Notes: generated by a model from the letters alone, not told the origin. A DNA stretch of 17,374 bases from Acidimicrobiaceae bacterium (GCA_003152555.1 PMAL01000129.1:2100-19473); one strand, 5' to 3'. Shown: positions 1 to 7,257, counted from the stretch's first letter. Numbers and translations: made by a program.

Positions 1-498
1 CCGATAAAGGCGACGACTCACCTCGCGTTGGTCGGATCATTGCGGGCGGAGCCGGGACCCACCAATCTCCAATTCGAAGATGTGGACGACGAGCACTTAG
101 AAGAGTGGGCTACCACGAAAATTAGGTGCTTCGACGACCGTGAGGTGGAGCCATCTGGCGAGAGGTTTTCCGCGGAGATATTCACACGTCGCTCCGAGAT
201 GGCCCTCACGCAACTTCAACTCGCCCGTCTCGAAGGAGAACCGGTAGGCGTGCTGGCGGGTTACGTCGGAAATGACCAACTGGTGTTCAACCTAGGTACG
301 CGGATTCCTTTTCGACACCGTGGTATCGCCCAGGCAATATTGACGCACTGGGTAGAGCAGGGTGCCAACAACAACTGTCGTTCCCTCATCATTAATGCGG
401 ACGATCCCGGAACGCCGCAAGAGCTGTATCGCAGAATTGGTTTTGTTGACGAGATCTACTGGTACCAGAGGTACGAGTTCGGAGCTCTCGTCTCCTAG
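1..498 (+). CDS. GNAT-family N-acetyltransferase, 5' end outside the window
   Basis: The reading frame is open from the first base to a TAG at 496-498, so the true start may lie upstream; a TTG at 28 is the only initiator near the edge and has no clear ribosome site. The C-terminal half shows the GNAT acetyl-CoA binding core: a beta-strand ending LGTRIPF, the pyrophosphate loop FRHRGIA (the R-x-x-G-x-A signature) and an amphipathic helix. The usual last element follows, a Tyr-rich stretch YRRIGF then WYQRYEF. Family knowledge says such proteins transfer an acetyl group from acetyl-CoA to an amine; nothing visible fixes the substrate. The N-terminal part is divergent and could be a degenerate first GNAT domain. 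It is convergent with the PAS-GGDEF-EAL gene, with 15 bases between the stops. Confidence 0.8.
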   Translation, partial: PIKATTHLALVGSLRAEPGPTNLQFEDVDDEHLEEWATTKIRCFDDREVEPSGERFSAEIFTRRSEMALTQLQLARLEGEPVGVLAGYVGNDQLVFNLGTRIPFRHRGIAQAILTHWVEQGANNNCRSLIINADDPGTPQELYRRIGFVDEIYWYQRYEFGALVS

Positions 499-513
499 GA
501 AATCAACGATCCG

Positions 514-2691
514 TTATTTCCAACTGCCCGGCAGCTTCGCCAGCATGGCCGGCACCTCAATCGCGGGAATCGCACGCGAGAACAGATAACCCTGGCCCAG
601 TTCACAGCCCAGCCCCTGGAGACGTTGTAACTGCGCCTTGGTCTCGATGCCCTCGGCGAGCATGGTCATATCGAGGTTGTGCCCGAGCGAGACAATTGCC
701 TCGAGCAAGGTGTCGTTGCGGACACTCTCTTGTACGGGGCTCACGAAGGATTGGTCGATCTTGATGATTCGTGGGCGCATGAGGGCGAGGTAGGAGAGCG
801 ACGAGTAGCCCGTACCAAAATCGTCGAGCGCGAACCCGATGCCTAATCGATTGAGTTCTTCCATCACGCTTAGCGTCTCACTAATGTAGAGCAGCGTCAC
901 GCTCTCGGTGATTTCAATGATCAGGCGATCCGGTTCGAGACCGCTCAAGTCAAGCGCTTTTTCTATCATGGCGACCAGTCCGGGATCGCCGAATTGATGA
1001 GCCGAAAGATTGACCGTCACGTACGGCGCGGACTTCTCGCCATTGGCGGGCTTCCACGAACTCGCCGCAATCACGGCCCCGTTCAGCGCAAAGGCTCCCA
1101 ACTCCAATATGAGGTCACTCTTCTCGGCCAGGGGGATGAACACGTTGGGCGGGACCCAGCCACGCTCGGGGTGCTGCCATCGCATGAGCGCCTCGAAGCC
1201 AACGACGCCCGTGACGGTGAGATCCACGATTGGTTGGTAGTGCATAGTTATCTCGCCGCTCGTGAGCGCCCGGCGAAGGTCCTGGACCATCGCAAAGTGG
1301 CTGACCGCCTGCTGGTGCATGCCGGTGGTGAAGACGACGTGGTGTCCTTTGCCCTGGCGTTTCGCTTCGTACAACGCCACGTCGGCGTCTTGGACGATTT
1401 CCGTGTAGTCCAACCGGGAGGCGTCCCAGAGCACCACGCCGATGCTCGCGTGTTGACCAATGTGAATGCCCGCCACCGAAAACGGTTCGGCGAGCGTTTC
1501 GAGCAGACGCGCCGCCATTTGTTCGGCTTCTTCGGGCGACGTCAGTCCGTCGGCGAGGTAGAGGAATTCGTCGCCGCCAAAGCGGCACAGCGTGTCGGAC
1601 GAACGTGACACCTGTTCGAGTCGCCTCGCGATGGAGACGAGCAATTGGTCGCCAATGAGGTGGCCGTGCGAGTCGTTTACTCCCTTGAAATCATCGAGGT
1701 CGAGCAGCAGCACCGCGCCCATGCCGCCCTGGCGAACCACCCGGGAGTGGGCCTGCGCCAGCCGGTCCAGGAAGAGGGCTCGGTTGGCCAGACCCGTGAG
1801 GGGGTCGTGCAGCGCCTGGTGGGAGAGGCGAGCGGTGAGAGCCCGCTCCTCAGTGATGTCGCGCTCGGAGATGACGAAGTAGAGGGTCTTGCCCCGCGCG
1901 TCGCGCGCCGGGGACCTGGATACTTCAACGTAGATAATGCGACCGTCTTTGCGTAAGTATCGCTTGGTGTAGCGCGCCGGCACACCATCGCCAGTCGTGG
2001 CGCGTCGGTGAGATTCTTCGGTGATGCCCACGTCCTCGGGAAAGGTGAACATTTTTGAATCGTGTCCGAGCAGCTCGTCTTTGGTGAAGCCCACCATCTG
2101 GCAGAAGGCGTTGTTGGCGGCGATAATCGCGTCGTCGAGGTCCGTGCAGATCATCGGGGCCATGTTGTCCTCGAAAGCCAGACGGAAGCGCTCTTCGTGG
2201 GCACGCAACTGAGCCACGTACTGGTTGTGTTCAGTCACGTCTCGTCCGTTGATGATGATGCCCTGGACATCATCGTTGTCGAGCCAGTTGGTTGACACGA
2301 TTTCGATCTCACGAATCTCGCCGCTTTCGGTCACGGACTTGACCGTGTCACTGACGGATGATCCCGGGTTTGCGAGCAAGTCTATGAATCGTGTGGAGAC
2401 ACGTTCGAGGTCGTCAGGATGCAGATAGTCGAGCGCGTTCAGGCCAATGCCTTCTTCCAATGACTTGCCGAAGGTTTGCAGGGCGACGGGGTTCGCGTAG
2501 ATGACGGTGCCCTCGCCATTGATGACAATCATCAAGTCTGACGAGTGCTGGCCAGCTTTTTCTAGTGCGGCAAATCGCTCGCGAGAGAGTGCCACGGGAG
2601 CGTCAACGGGAGCGGGTGACTCGGAATCGGATAACTTCGACGCTGCCTCGTCCTCATTCGAAGTGGACTTCTTCTCTTTGCGCGGCGTCAT
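514..2691 (-). CDS. PAS-PAS-GGDEF-EAL cyclic-di-GMP turnover protein
   Basis: A 725-residue soluble protein with no membrane segment. After a polar tail (1-35) come PAS domain 1 (about 38-155), PAS domain 2 with its C-terminal PAC motif (about 165-283), GGDEF (about 290-455) and EAL (about 465-720). The cyclase signature GGDEF is intact at 372-376. An RxxD inhibitory site (363-366) sits exactly five residues before it. In EAL, all expected metal and catalytic positions are present with family spacing: E500 of the EAL motif, N561, E593, D623/D624, K644, E680 and Q700. It can therefore be predicted to both make and break c-di-GMP, with the PAS domains sensing a ligand or redox state; which activity dominates cannot be told. 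The ATG at 2691 follows a TAAAAT box by six bases, suggesting a leaderless transcript. A decayed EAL relative lies at 6789-7213. Confidence 0.96.
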   Translation of the reverse strand: MTPRKEKKSTSNEDEAASKLSDSESPAPVDAPVALSRERFAALEKAGQHSSDLMIVINGEGTVIYANPVALQTFGKSLEEGIGLNALDYLHPDDLERVSTRFIDLLANPGSSVSDTVKSVTESGEIREIEIVSTNWLDNDDVQGIIINGRDVTEHNQYVAQLRAHEERFRLAFEDNMAPMICTDLDDAIIAANNAFCQMVGFTKDELLGHDSKMFTFPEDVGITEESHRRATTGDGVPARYTKRYLRKDGRIIYVEVSRSPARDARGKTLYFVISERDITEERALTARLSHQALHDPLTGLANRALFLDRLAQAHSRVVRQGGMGAVLLLDLDDFKGVNDSHGHLIGDQLLVSIARRLEQVSRSSDTLCRFGGDEFLYLADGLTSPEEAEQMAARLLETLAEPFSVAGIHIGQHASIGVVLWDASRLDYTEIVQDADVALYEAKRQGKGHHVVFTTGMHQQAVSHFAMVQDLRRALTSGEITMHYQPIVDLTVTGVVGFEALMRWQHPERGWVPPNVFIPLAEKSDLILELGAFALNGAVIAASSWKPANGEKSAPYVTVNLSAHQFGDPGLVAMIEKALDLSGLEPDRLIIEITESVTLLYISETLSVMEELNRLGIGFALDDFGTGYSSLSYLALMRPRIIKIDQSFVSPVQESVRNDTLLEAIVSLGHNLDMTMLAEGIETKAQLQRLQGLGCELGQGYLFSRAIPAIEVPAMLAKLPGSWK

Positions 2692-2697
2692 TGCGTC

Positions 2698-2703
2698 ATT
2701 TTA
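2698..2703 (-). promoter_or_regulatory. -10 box TAAAAT of the PAS-GGDEF-EAL gene
   Basis: On the minus strand TAAAAT ends six bases before the ATG at 2691, so transcription would begin at or next to the start codon. No Shine-Dalgarno sequence is present. A convincing -35 element was not seen. Confidence 0.5.
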
Positions 2704-2774
2704 CCGACGCAACAGAGCCGCCAAGCGAAAGGCCGTGGTCTCGTTGTCGCGCCGGTGGTATCAATACGCACTGG

Positions 2775-2780
2775 TAAATT
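2775..2780 (+). promoter_or_regulatory. Possible -10 box TAAATT of the DUF3054 gene
   Basis: TAAATT ends eight bases before the GTG at 2789, giving a leader of zero to two bases. It is one of the reasons for choosing that start. No -35 element was recognised. Confidence 0.3.
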
Positions 2781-2788
2781 TGAAATTT

Positions 2789-3154
2789 GTGCGTCGAATG
2801 TGTCTCGTTGCGGATCTCATCATCGTGCTGGTCTTCGTCGTCATCGGTCGCGCCACGCACGATCACGGCGTGTACGTGCTCGGCGTGTTGTCAACGGCGT
2901 GGCCTTTTGCGACGGGACTGACCGTGGGGTGGTTGGCGATGCGCGCTACGGGTCAATTAGGGACCAGTCCAAGAGACGGTGGCATTATCTGCCTGATTAC
3001 CGTTGCCGTGGGCATGATGCTGCGAGTGGTTGCCGGCCAAGGCACGGCGTTCGCTTTTGTTTTGGTGGCGCTGGGCTTCCTCGGCGCGTCGATGATCGGA
3101 TGGCGCGCGTTGGTGAACACGATGCGTCGTTTTCTGGCGCGGCGTTGGCCCTGA
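2789..3154 (+). CDS. DUF3054 family integral membrane protein
   Basis: A 121-residue protein with about four hydrophobic segments. Its pattern matches DUF3054: a short N-terminus then ADL-I-VLVFVVIGR-x-x-H, the STAWPF motif near 35-40, GW at 47-48, a VGMMLR segment near 74-79, G-x-G-x-AFAFVLVA near 83-94 and a final IGWRA. The family is common in actinobacteria and has no established function. The frame is open far upstream, but residues before this point overlap the antisense start of the PAS-GGDEF-EAL gene and look like shadow. Family members start some 7-12 residues before the conserved Asp, which favours GTG 2789 (or ATG 2798). There is no ribosome site; a TAAATT box just upstream suggests a leaderless start. 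The gene is divergent from the PAS-GGDEF-EAL gene. Confidence 0.82.
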   Translation: MRRMCLVADLIIVLVFVVIGRATHDHGVYVLGVLSTAWPFATGLTVGWLAMRATGQLGTSPRDGGIICLITVAVGMMLRVVAGQGTAFAFVLVALGFLGASMIGWRALVNTMRRFLARRWP

Positions 3155-3222
3155 AATCGTGTCGACGAACTGCCGGTTCGTCTCAAGGAACCGCGAGAGT
3201 TCGTATCCGTAGACTGTCCGTT

Positions 3223-3266
3223 CCGCGATTCAGCGCGGGACCCGCACGTGGCGTTGACGCGTGCGG
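3223..3266. terminator. Two adjacent hairpins between convergent genes
   Basis: CCGCG/CGCGG (3223-3227 with 3234-3238) is followed by a 7-bp perfect stem CCGCACG/CGTGCGG (3242-3248 with 3260-3266). They lie between the DUF3054 gene and the convergent anti-sigma gene, where a bidirectional terminator is expected. Neither has a T tract, so intrinsic termination is doubtful. Confidence 0.3.
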
Positions 3267-3292
3267 TGTTGAAATTGAAGGCCGTCCGCGTT

Positions 3293-3979
3293 CTAGCCAG
3301 TTGGGAGGGTGTCGCCGTAGCTGCTGAGCACTATTGTCCCCGCACTATTTAAGACGCGCAACCCGGTGATCTTGTCGAGCGGCACGGCGCACGACATCGT
3401 CGCGTCGACAGTTTGTCCGGCTACGGAACGATAGGTGCCCGCGACCCACCACGTCCCCTTGGCCGTTCGCATCGACACCGTGTAGACGTTGCCGCCGGGT
3501 AGGCCCTGCTCGTGCATAGTGAGCGACGTGCCCCACGGTCGTGCGCTCAGCACGGCACTGGCCCGCACCGCGGTCAGACCCCTCAGGGCCAGCGTGCGCT
3601 GCGTGTTTGGCTTGGCGACGGTGCTTCCCGAAAAGAGACCAGCGAAAATCAACGACGCCGCGATGAGTCCGACAGCGACGGCGGCCGTCAGAGTGGCTCG
3701 CCGCCTGCGCCGCTGTAGCGCGCCACCACGGCGCAAGTCGCGCAAAACTTTGTCCGTGAGTTGCGCGGGTACGGCCGCCGTGGGCGCTACTGCCGCGGGA
3801 TCGACATAACTCAACAAGTGGTGAGTCTGCGCAAATTCCTTGGCGATGCCTTGGCAGTCGGCACAACCCTCAAGGTGGGCCAACAGTCCGGCCTCTTCAT
3901 TCGCTGAAAGGTCGCCGAACTGGCGCATCGCGATGGCTTCGTGCCACTTTTCACATCCCATTTCGCTCACTGGTCCCAT
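3293..3979 (-). CDS. Anti-sigma factor with zinc-binding ZAS domain and one membrane helix
   Basis: A 228-residue protein. Residues 8-60 form a zinc-containing anti-sigma domain with H35-x3-C39-x2-C42 and an upstream candidate ligand C9. A linker ends in an Arg cluster (90-94); one membrane helix follows at about 96-117, then an extracytoplasmic C-terminal domain of about 110 residues resembling the RskA type. Such proteins hold their cognate ECF sigma at the membrane until a signal triggers release or proteolysis. The ATG at 3979 overlaps the end of the sigma gene by 13 bases and has GAGG seven bases upstream. A GTG at 3970 (GTGA overlap with the sigma stop) and an ATG at 3961 are weaker alternatives. 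The overlap implies translational coupling, as is usual for sigma/anti-sigma pairs. Confidence 0.9.
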   Translation of the reverse strand: MGPVSEMGCEKWHEAIAMRQFGDLSANEEAGLLAHLEGCADCQGIAKEFAQTHHLLSYVDPAAVAPTAAVPAQLTDKVLRDLRRGGALQRRRRRATLTAAVAVGLIAASLIFAGLFSGSTVAKPNTQRTLALRGLTAVRASAVLSARPWGTSLTMHEQGLPGGNVYTVSMRTAKGTWWVAGTYRSVAGQTVDATMSCAVPLDKITGLRVLNSAGTIVLSSYGDTLPTG

Positions 3980-4605
3980 CCCGCTTCCTCAAATAAAAGC
4001 CGCAGCATTCGCAGCGCGTAGAACGTTCGACTGCGAACGGTCCCTTCGGGTATTGCGAACAACTCCGCAACTTCGCGTCCGCTTCGACCATTGAAGTAGA
4101 GCTCGGTAATAATCATCCGATGCTCGGGATCCAGTCGCTGCAGCGCCGATTCCATCTGCCACCCGAGCATCGCCGTTTCGAGATGATCCTCGGCCGCGGG
4201 ATCTTCGCTTTGATCCAGCGGTACTGTTTGCATCTTCGTTTGTCGAGTGCCGATGTCAATGATTACCCGGCGCTCGATGGTAAAGAGCCAGGTACGAAGT
4301 GATCCCAACGTCGGATCAAAGCGAGACCGTGAGCGCCACGCGCGAGCGAACGTCTCCTGCACCGCATCTTCCGCATTGTTCGACGAATAGAGCGATCGGC
4401 GCGCAAACCCGAACAGTTCACCGCCGTGAGCCAGGAAAGCCTTGCGCAGTCCCGCCTCGTCTGCGGCCTCCAAGTCGTCACGGTGGTCCGTGCTTTCTGG
4501 CGTCGGGCGACCGAGGTCCTCGGTCGTCATCGCCGCGCTCGTGTCGTACGCGGAGCGAACGGCCGCAGTTTCATGGTCAACGCTGAGTTCTCGCGGGGTG
4601 GTCAT
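3967..4605 (-). CDS. ECF-family RNA polymerase sigma factor
   Basis: A 212-residue sigma factor. Region 2 spans about 53-120 and includes the NAEDAVQETFARAW stretch and the SLRTWLFTIERR helix. A short acidic linker follows, then region 4 at about 150-203 with the helix-turn-helix SGREVAELFAIPEGTVRSR. There is no region 1 or 3. The frame runs upstream to 4803, but that extension reads the Thr/Gly repeat of the preceding gene out of frame (His/Asp/Trp-rich nonsense). The ATG at 4605, two bases after the preceding TAG, is therefore preferred. Operon order is secreted protein, sigma, anti-sigma. This resembles actinobacterial SigK/RskA and SigL/RslA arrangements, but orthology to either is not claimed. 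Likely target: its own operon. Confidence 0.93.
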   Translation of the reverse strand: MTTPRELSVDHETAAVRSAYDTSAAMTTEDLGRPTPESTDHRDDLEAADEAGLRKAFLAHGGELFGFARRSLYSSNNAEDAVQETFARAWRSRSRFDPTLGSLRTWLFTIERRVIIDIGTRQTKMQTVPLDQSEDPAAEDHLETAMLGWQMESALQRLDPEHRMIITELYFNGRSGREVAELFAIPEGTVRSRTFYALRMLRLLFEEAGWDQ

Positions 4606-4607
4606 TG

Positions 4608-5258
4608 CTAGTAACCAATTCCGCCTCCGGTCGTGGTGGTCGTGGTGCCGCCCCCACCCCCACCAGCACCCATGGTCGTCGTAGTTGTTGTTGCTGGTGG
4701 CTTCTTGGCGGTCGTGGTGGTCGTAGCGCCGCCACTGGACCGGGCGGCCCCAACGATCGGTGTAGCGCCGACTGACGTGGAGGCCGCTTTCACGACGTAC
4801 CATTTGCCGCCGTCAAAGGCTGCCCCTTCGCCGTGGGATTGCTTTGGTCCTGAGTCGCCGGCGAACGTGTAGAGCGGGTAGGAGTTGAACGTAACTTGCT
4901 TGGTGGTAGCGCCGCGTGCGACAAAGCCAATCTTTCCTTTGACGTTTGCTCCGAGGCTAACCGAGGTCACTGGACTCTTAACCGTCACCGGGATCCAGTG
5001 GGTGAGGCAACCGCCCGTGCACTTGAGCTTGGCGCCCTTCTCGACGGTCAAGATGTAGAGCGTGCGAGACGCGTGGTTGGCGAGCGCCCCGGGGAAGCCG
5101 CCGACATTTACTGATTGCAAGACGGTGGATGATGCGTCCGCCGATTCGGCGAGCGGTGCGGCGAGCAGCCCGGCGGCCGCGAGAAGACCTACGGAGATTT
5201 TGATTCGACGTGAACCACGTGCTACCCGTGGCGATTTGTGAATACCGGTAGTGGTCAT
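4608..5258 (-). CDS. Secreted protein with PF03640-like (COG4315) repeats and a Thr/Gly-rich tail
   Basis: A 216-residue exported protein. A basic N-terminus (R17, R18, K20) precedes a hydrophobic core at 21-37; cleavage is probably near ASA-DA-SS (39-44). Two PF03640-type units follow. The first (about 57-93) carries TLYIL, C80-x3-C84 and HWIPV. The second (about 123-157) carries PLYTFAGD, which fits the Y-x-[FWY]-x-x-D motif, and ends GKWYVV. From 175 the chain is low complexity, with runs of Thr and Gly separated by a KKPP segment. The family is often called secreted repeat of unknown function. The ATG at 5258 has GGAG five bases upstream, better than the GTG at 5294. Leading a sigma/anti-sigma operon, it may be the exported output, or a sensor partner, of that switch. 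Confidence 0.82.
   Translation of the reverse strand: MTTTGIHKSPRVARGSRRIKISVGLLAAAGLLAAPLAESADASSTVLQSVNVGGFPGALANHASRTLYILTVEKGAKLKCTGGCLTHWIPVTVKSPVTSVSLGANVKGKIGFVARGATTKQVTFNSYPLYTFAGDSGPKQSHGEGAAFDGGKWYVVKAASTSVGATPIVGAARSSGGATTTTTAKKPPATTTTTTMGAGGGGGGTTTTTTGGGIGY
4614..4733 (-). repeat. Thr/Gly-coding low-complexity tract
   Basis: The 3' end of the secreted-protein gene is built from repeated ACC/ACG/ACA threonine codons alternating with blocks of GGT/GGG/GGC glycine codons. Three Thr runs and two Gly runs are visible. Such tracts can change length by slippage and often act as flexible wall-spanning linkers. Confidence 0.6.
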
Positions 5259-5308
5259 GAGGTCTCCGATGGGCGTCGCGTTGCGTTCCGGCACGTTGCC
5301 GTACTAAT

Positions 5309-5337
5309 GACTACCGTCGGCGGTGGCGAAATGTTCA
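5309..5337 (-). promoter_or_regulatory. Possible ECF-type promoter of the sigma operon
   Basis: On the minus strand TGAACA (5337-5332) is separated by 17 bases from GTAGTC (5314-5309). This resembles ECF promoters with a GAAC-containing -35 and a GTC-containing -10. It lies about 50 bases before the ATG at 5258. It was found by eye, so chance occurrence is quite possible. Confidence 0.25.
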
Positions 5338-5397
5338 TCACTGAGGTGCAATGCGTCGGTGGTACCCTCACGACCACGCTCAAAGAAGGGAACCGTC

Positions 5398-6279
5398 ATG
5401 GCATTTGCGCGCAACGGCGACGTCGAAATTTATTTCGAGACGTTTGGCCCCGCCACCGATCCGGCCCTCTTGCTGATAAATGGCCTGGGCTCCCAATGCG
5501 TCAATTATCGCGTCGAACTGTGTGAGGGTCTCGCCGCGTTGGGTTACTTCGTGATTCGCTACGACAATCGTGATGTTGGGCTTTCATCGAAAATGGATGA
5601 ATCGAAATTCGATGTACGTGACGAAGAAGCCTCGCTCACACGCGACCGTCGCTCGCGACGCAGTTATCTGCTCTCGGACATGGCCCGCGACGGCCTGGCG
5701 GTGCTCGACGCACTCAACGTCTCGCGAGCCCACGTGGTGGGCGCGTCGATGGGCGGGATGATTGCCCAGACCATGGCCATTGAAAACCCGGAACGACTAC
5801 TCAGCCTGACGTCGTTCATGTCAACAACGGGCGATCCTGACGTCGGGCAACCGTCAGAGCGCGCACGAGAACTACTCCTTGGCGCGCGGTCTACGGACCG
5901 CGAGAGCTACGTGGCGACGCAACTCGAGTGTGCGAAAGTGTGGGGGAGCCCGGCCTGCTTCAACGAAGAATTCCGAACTGCAGTTGCGCAAGAGGCCTTC
6001 GACCGAAACTTTTGTCCGGCGGGTGTCGGTCGTCAACTGTGGGCGATACGGGCTTCCGGATCACGCACCGTTGCCCTCGGCGCGCTGGAGCTGTCGACGC
6101 TCGTGCTGCACGGTGACGAGGACACGCTGATCGACATTAGTGGCGGCCGTCGAACGGCCGAGGCAATCCCCGGCGCGCGGTTCGTCGTCATCGAAGGACT
6201 GGGCCACGACTATCCACCGCAGTATTGGGACCAATTGATAAGTCTTCTGGAAACGCACTTGGGCGGCGAGCAGGTGTAA
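5398..6279 (+). CDS. Alpha/beta-hydrolase fold protein
   Basis: A 293-residue protein with a complete alpha/beta-hydrolase layout. The oxyanion segment is LLINGLGSQ (25-33), followed by YDNRDVGLS (55-63). The nucleophile elbow G-A-S-M-G has S117, the acid is D242 in LHGDEDTL, and the base is H270 in GLGHDYPP. These give a full catalytic triad. The region between about 150 and 215 is the variable cap that sets substrate choice. Lipase, esterase, lactonase or C-C hydrolase activity cannot be told apart. The ATG at 5398 follows an AAGGG ribosome site and is preferred to the in-frame upstream start at 5323, which would add 25 atypical residues. It is divergent from the secreted protein/sigma operon and shares its 139-base promoter region, but co-regulation is only a possibility. 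Confidence 0.93.
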   Translation: MAFARNGDVEIYFETFGPATDPALLLINGLGSQCVNYRVELCEGLAALGYFVIRYDNRDVGLSSKMDESKFDVRDEEASLTRDRRSRRSYLLSDMARDGLAVLDALNVSRAHVVGASMGGMIAQTMAIENPERLLSLTSFMSTTGDPDVGQPSERARELLLGARSTDRESYVATQLECAKVWGSPACFNEEFRTAVAQEAFDRNFCPAGVGRQLWAIRASGSRTVALGALELSTLVLHGDEDTLIDISGGRRTAEAIPGARFVVIEGLGHDYPPQYWDQLISLLETHLGGEQV

Positions 6280-6477
6280 TGGTCACGAGTCGACCAACGT
6301 GGATGCGGCGAGCGTGGTTGTTTCGCGTTTGTCGAGTCGATCTCAAATTGTGAGACTGCTGAGCCATTTGCGCGCCGGGTAGCGGTGTGTCGGGCGCATT
6401 GATTATGAACGCACGTGAGGAAATGGCGCGATTGGTGGACTATACGTGGGGCCAGTCATTTAAGCCCAAAACTTGGT

Positions 6478-6483
6478 TAGTGT
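6478..6483 (+). promoter_or_regulatory. -10 box TAGTGT before the small membrane protein
   Basis: TAGTGT ends exactly six bases before the ATG at 6490, and no Shine-Dalgarno sequence is visible. This fits leaderless initiation. No good -35 was found. Confidence 0.4.
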
Positions 6484-6489
6484 GGGCGC

Positions 6490-6816
6490 ATGACGCGATA
6501 CATCGTGGCATTCCTGGGTCTGGTGACCGCCGGGGTTGGGATTTGGCTCATCGTCATCGAACAGCCGAAAAACGCCGCGTGCAATGCCGCTCACCCGACG
6601 CTCGAACAATTGGCGACAGTGGGAACTAATTCGACCTGCACAAACATTGTGTGGTCCTACTTCGGCGGTTTCGCCCTCGTGGCTTTTGGAGCGCTCACCG
6701 TGGTGGTCGCCGCCGCCATGATGAGGAAAACTCGTAGGAACAAGGGACCTCGCCGCACGGTGCCAATTCAGTACCCCTACAAGAATCCCTACACAAAGGA
6801 CCCCACCGCGCGGTAG
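6490..6816 (+). CDS. Small two-helix membrane protein of unknown function
   Basis: A 108-residue protein that I do not recognise. Hydrophobic segments lie at about 5-23 and 54-78. Between them a loop of about 30 residues holds two cysteines (C31, C50) that could form a disulfide if the loop is outside the membrane. The C-terminal 30 residues are basic and Pro/Tyr-rich (PIQYPYKNPYTKDP) and probably cytoplasmic. The ATG at 6490 is supported by a TAGTGT box six bases upstream. The last 28 bases overlap, on the opposite strand, the tail of the decayed EAL remnant. The 210 bases before it hold no gene; a 5-bp hairpin TCTCA/TGAGA near 6341-6355 lacks a T tract. Confidence 0.7.
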   Translation: MTRYIVAFLGLVTAGVGIWLIVIEQPKNAACNAAHPTLEQLATVGTNSTCTNIVWSYFGGFALVAFGALTVVVAAAMMRKTRRNKGPRRTVPIQYPYKNPYTKDPTAR

Positions 6817-7213
6817 CCCTGCTTTTTCGGCCAGCCCTTCGGCCGTCGCGCGAGTAGCGCGGGGACTTTGTTAGCGGGAACGGCCGCAGAGAAGAGAAAG
6901 CCCTGGCCCAACTCACATCCGTGGAGACGCAGCCGTTCTGTTTGGCCCTGGTCTCAATACCCTCACCCAGCATCGTCATATCGAGCTTTTGTCCGAGCGA
7001 AATGATGGTTTCGAGCAACGTGTCATAGTCGACGCTCTCGTGAGAAAGCCGCACGATCGACTGATCGATCTTGATGATGCGCGGGTGCAGTAGTACCAGG
7101 TATGGAAGTGACGAGTACCCGGTGCCAAAGTCGTCAAGCGCGAAACCGACACCGCGTTCCTGGAGTCGCCCGATAACGTTCGCGGTCTCGAGCGCGTCAC
7201 GCAACATGACAGA
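6789..7213 (-). pseudogene. Decayed EAL-domain fragment with a frameshift
   Basis: This is the C-terminal half of an EAL domain with no start and no GGDEF part. Homology begins at SVMLRD, matching the residues right after ITE in the intact EAL protein at 514-2691. It then continues through DDFGTGYSSL, PRIIKIDQS, the DTLLE segment, DMTML and GEGIET. Thereafter 29 bases stand where the intact gene has 30 (ten codons before GCELGQ). In the third frame the match resumes as ERLRLHGCELGQGF-LFSAAVP and VPALLARRP, up to a TAG at 6789-6791. So one base has been lost, and upstream sequence was removed at about 7213, directly after the nitroreductase-family gene. The protein differs at many positions from the intact neighbour, so it is an old paralogue or unrelated family member rather than a recent duplicate. 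It cannot encode an active phosphodiesterase. Confidence 0.85.
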
Positions 7214-7257
7214 GGGCGGGCGGGGTTTCTTAGGAATTGAGCGGCAAGAGTCGCTGG

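Noticed and set aside
994..1608. A 204-codon + strand open frame inside the PAS-GGDEF-EAL gene
   Set aside because: It is antisense to a gene with fully conserved domains, is rich in Arg/Gly/Val from complementary codon bias, and has no recognisable motif.
2501..2788. A long N-terminal extension of the DUF3054 protein
   Set aside because: It is antisense to the start of the PAS-GGDEF-EAL gene and is not hydrophobic or conserved; the family starts near the first membrane helix.
4606..4803. An N-terminal extension of the sigma factor rich in His, Asp and Trp
   Set aside because: It reads the Thr/Gly repeat of the upstream gene out of frame; region 2 begins well after the ATG at 4605.
6341..6355. 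A TCTCA/TGAGA hairpin after the hydrolase gene
   Set aside because: Only five base pairs, no T tract, and 60 bases from the stop.
6824..6846. A GGCC-rich hairpin as a terminator of the small membrane protein gene
   Set aside because: It lies in what was coding sequence of the decayed EAL fragment, has a short stem and no T tract in the right place.
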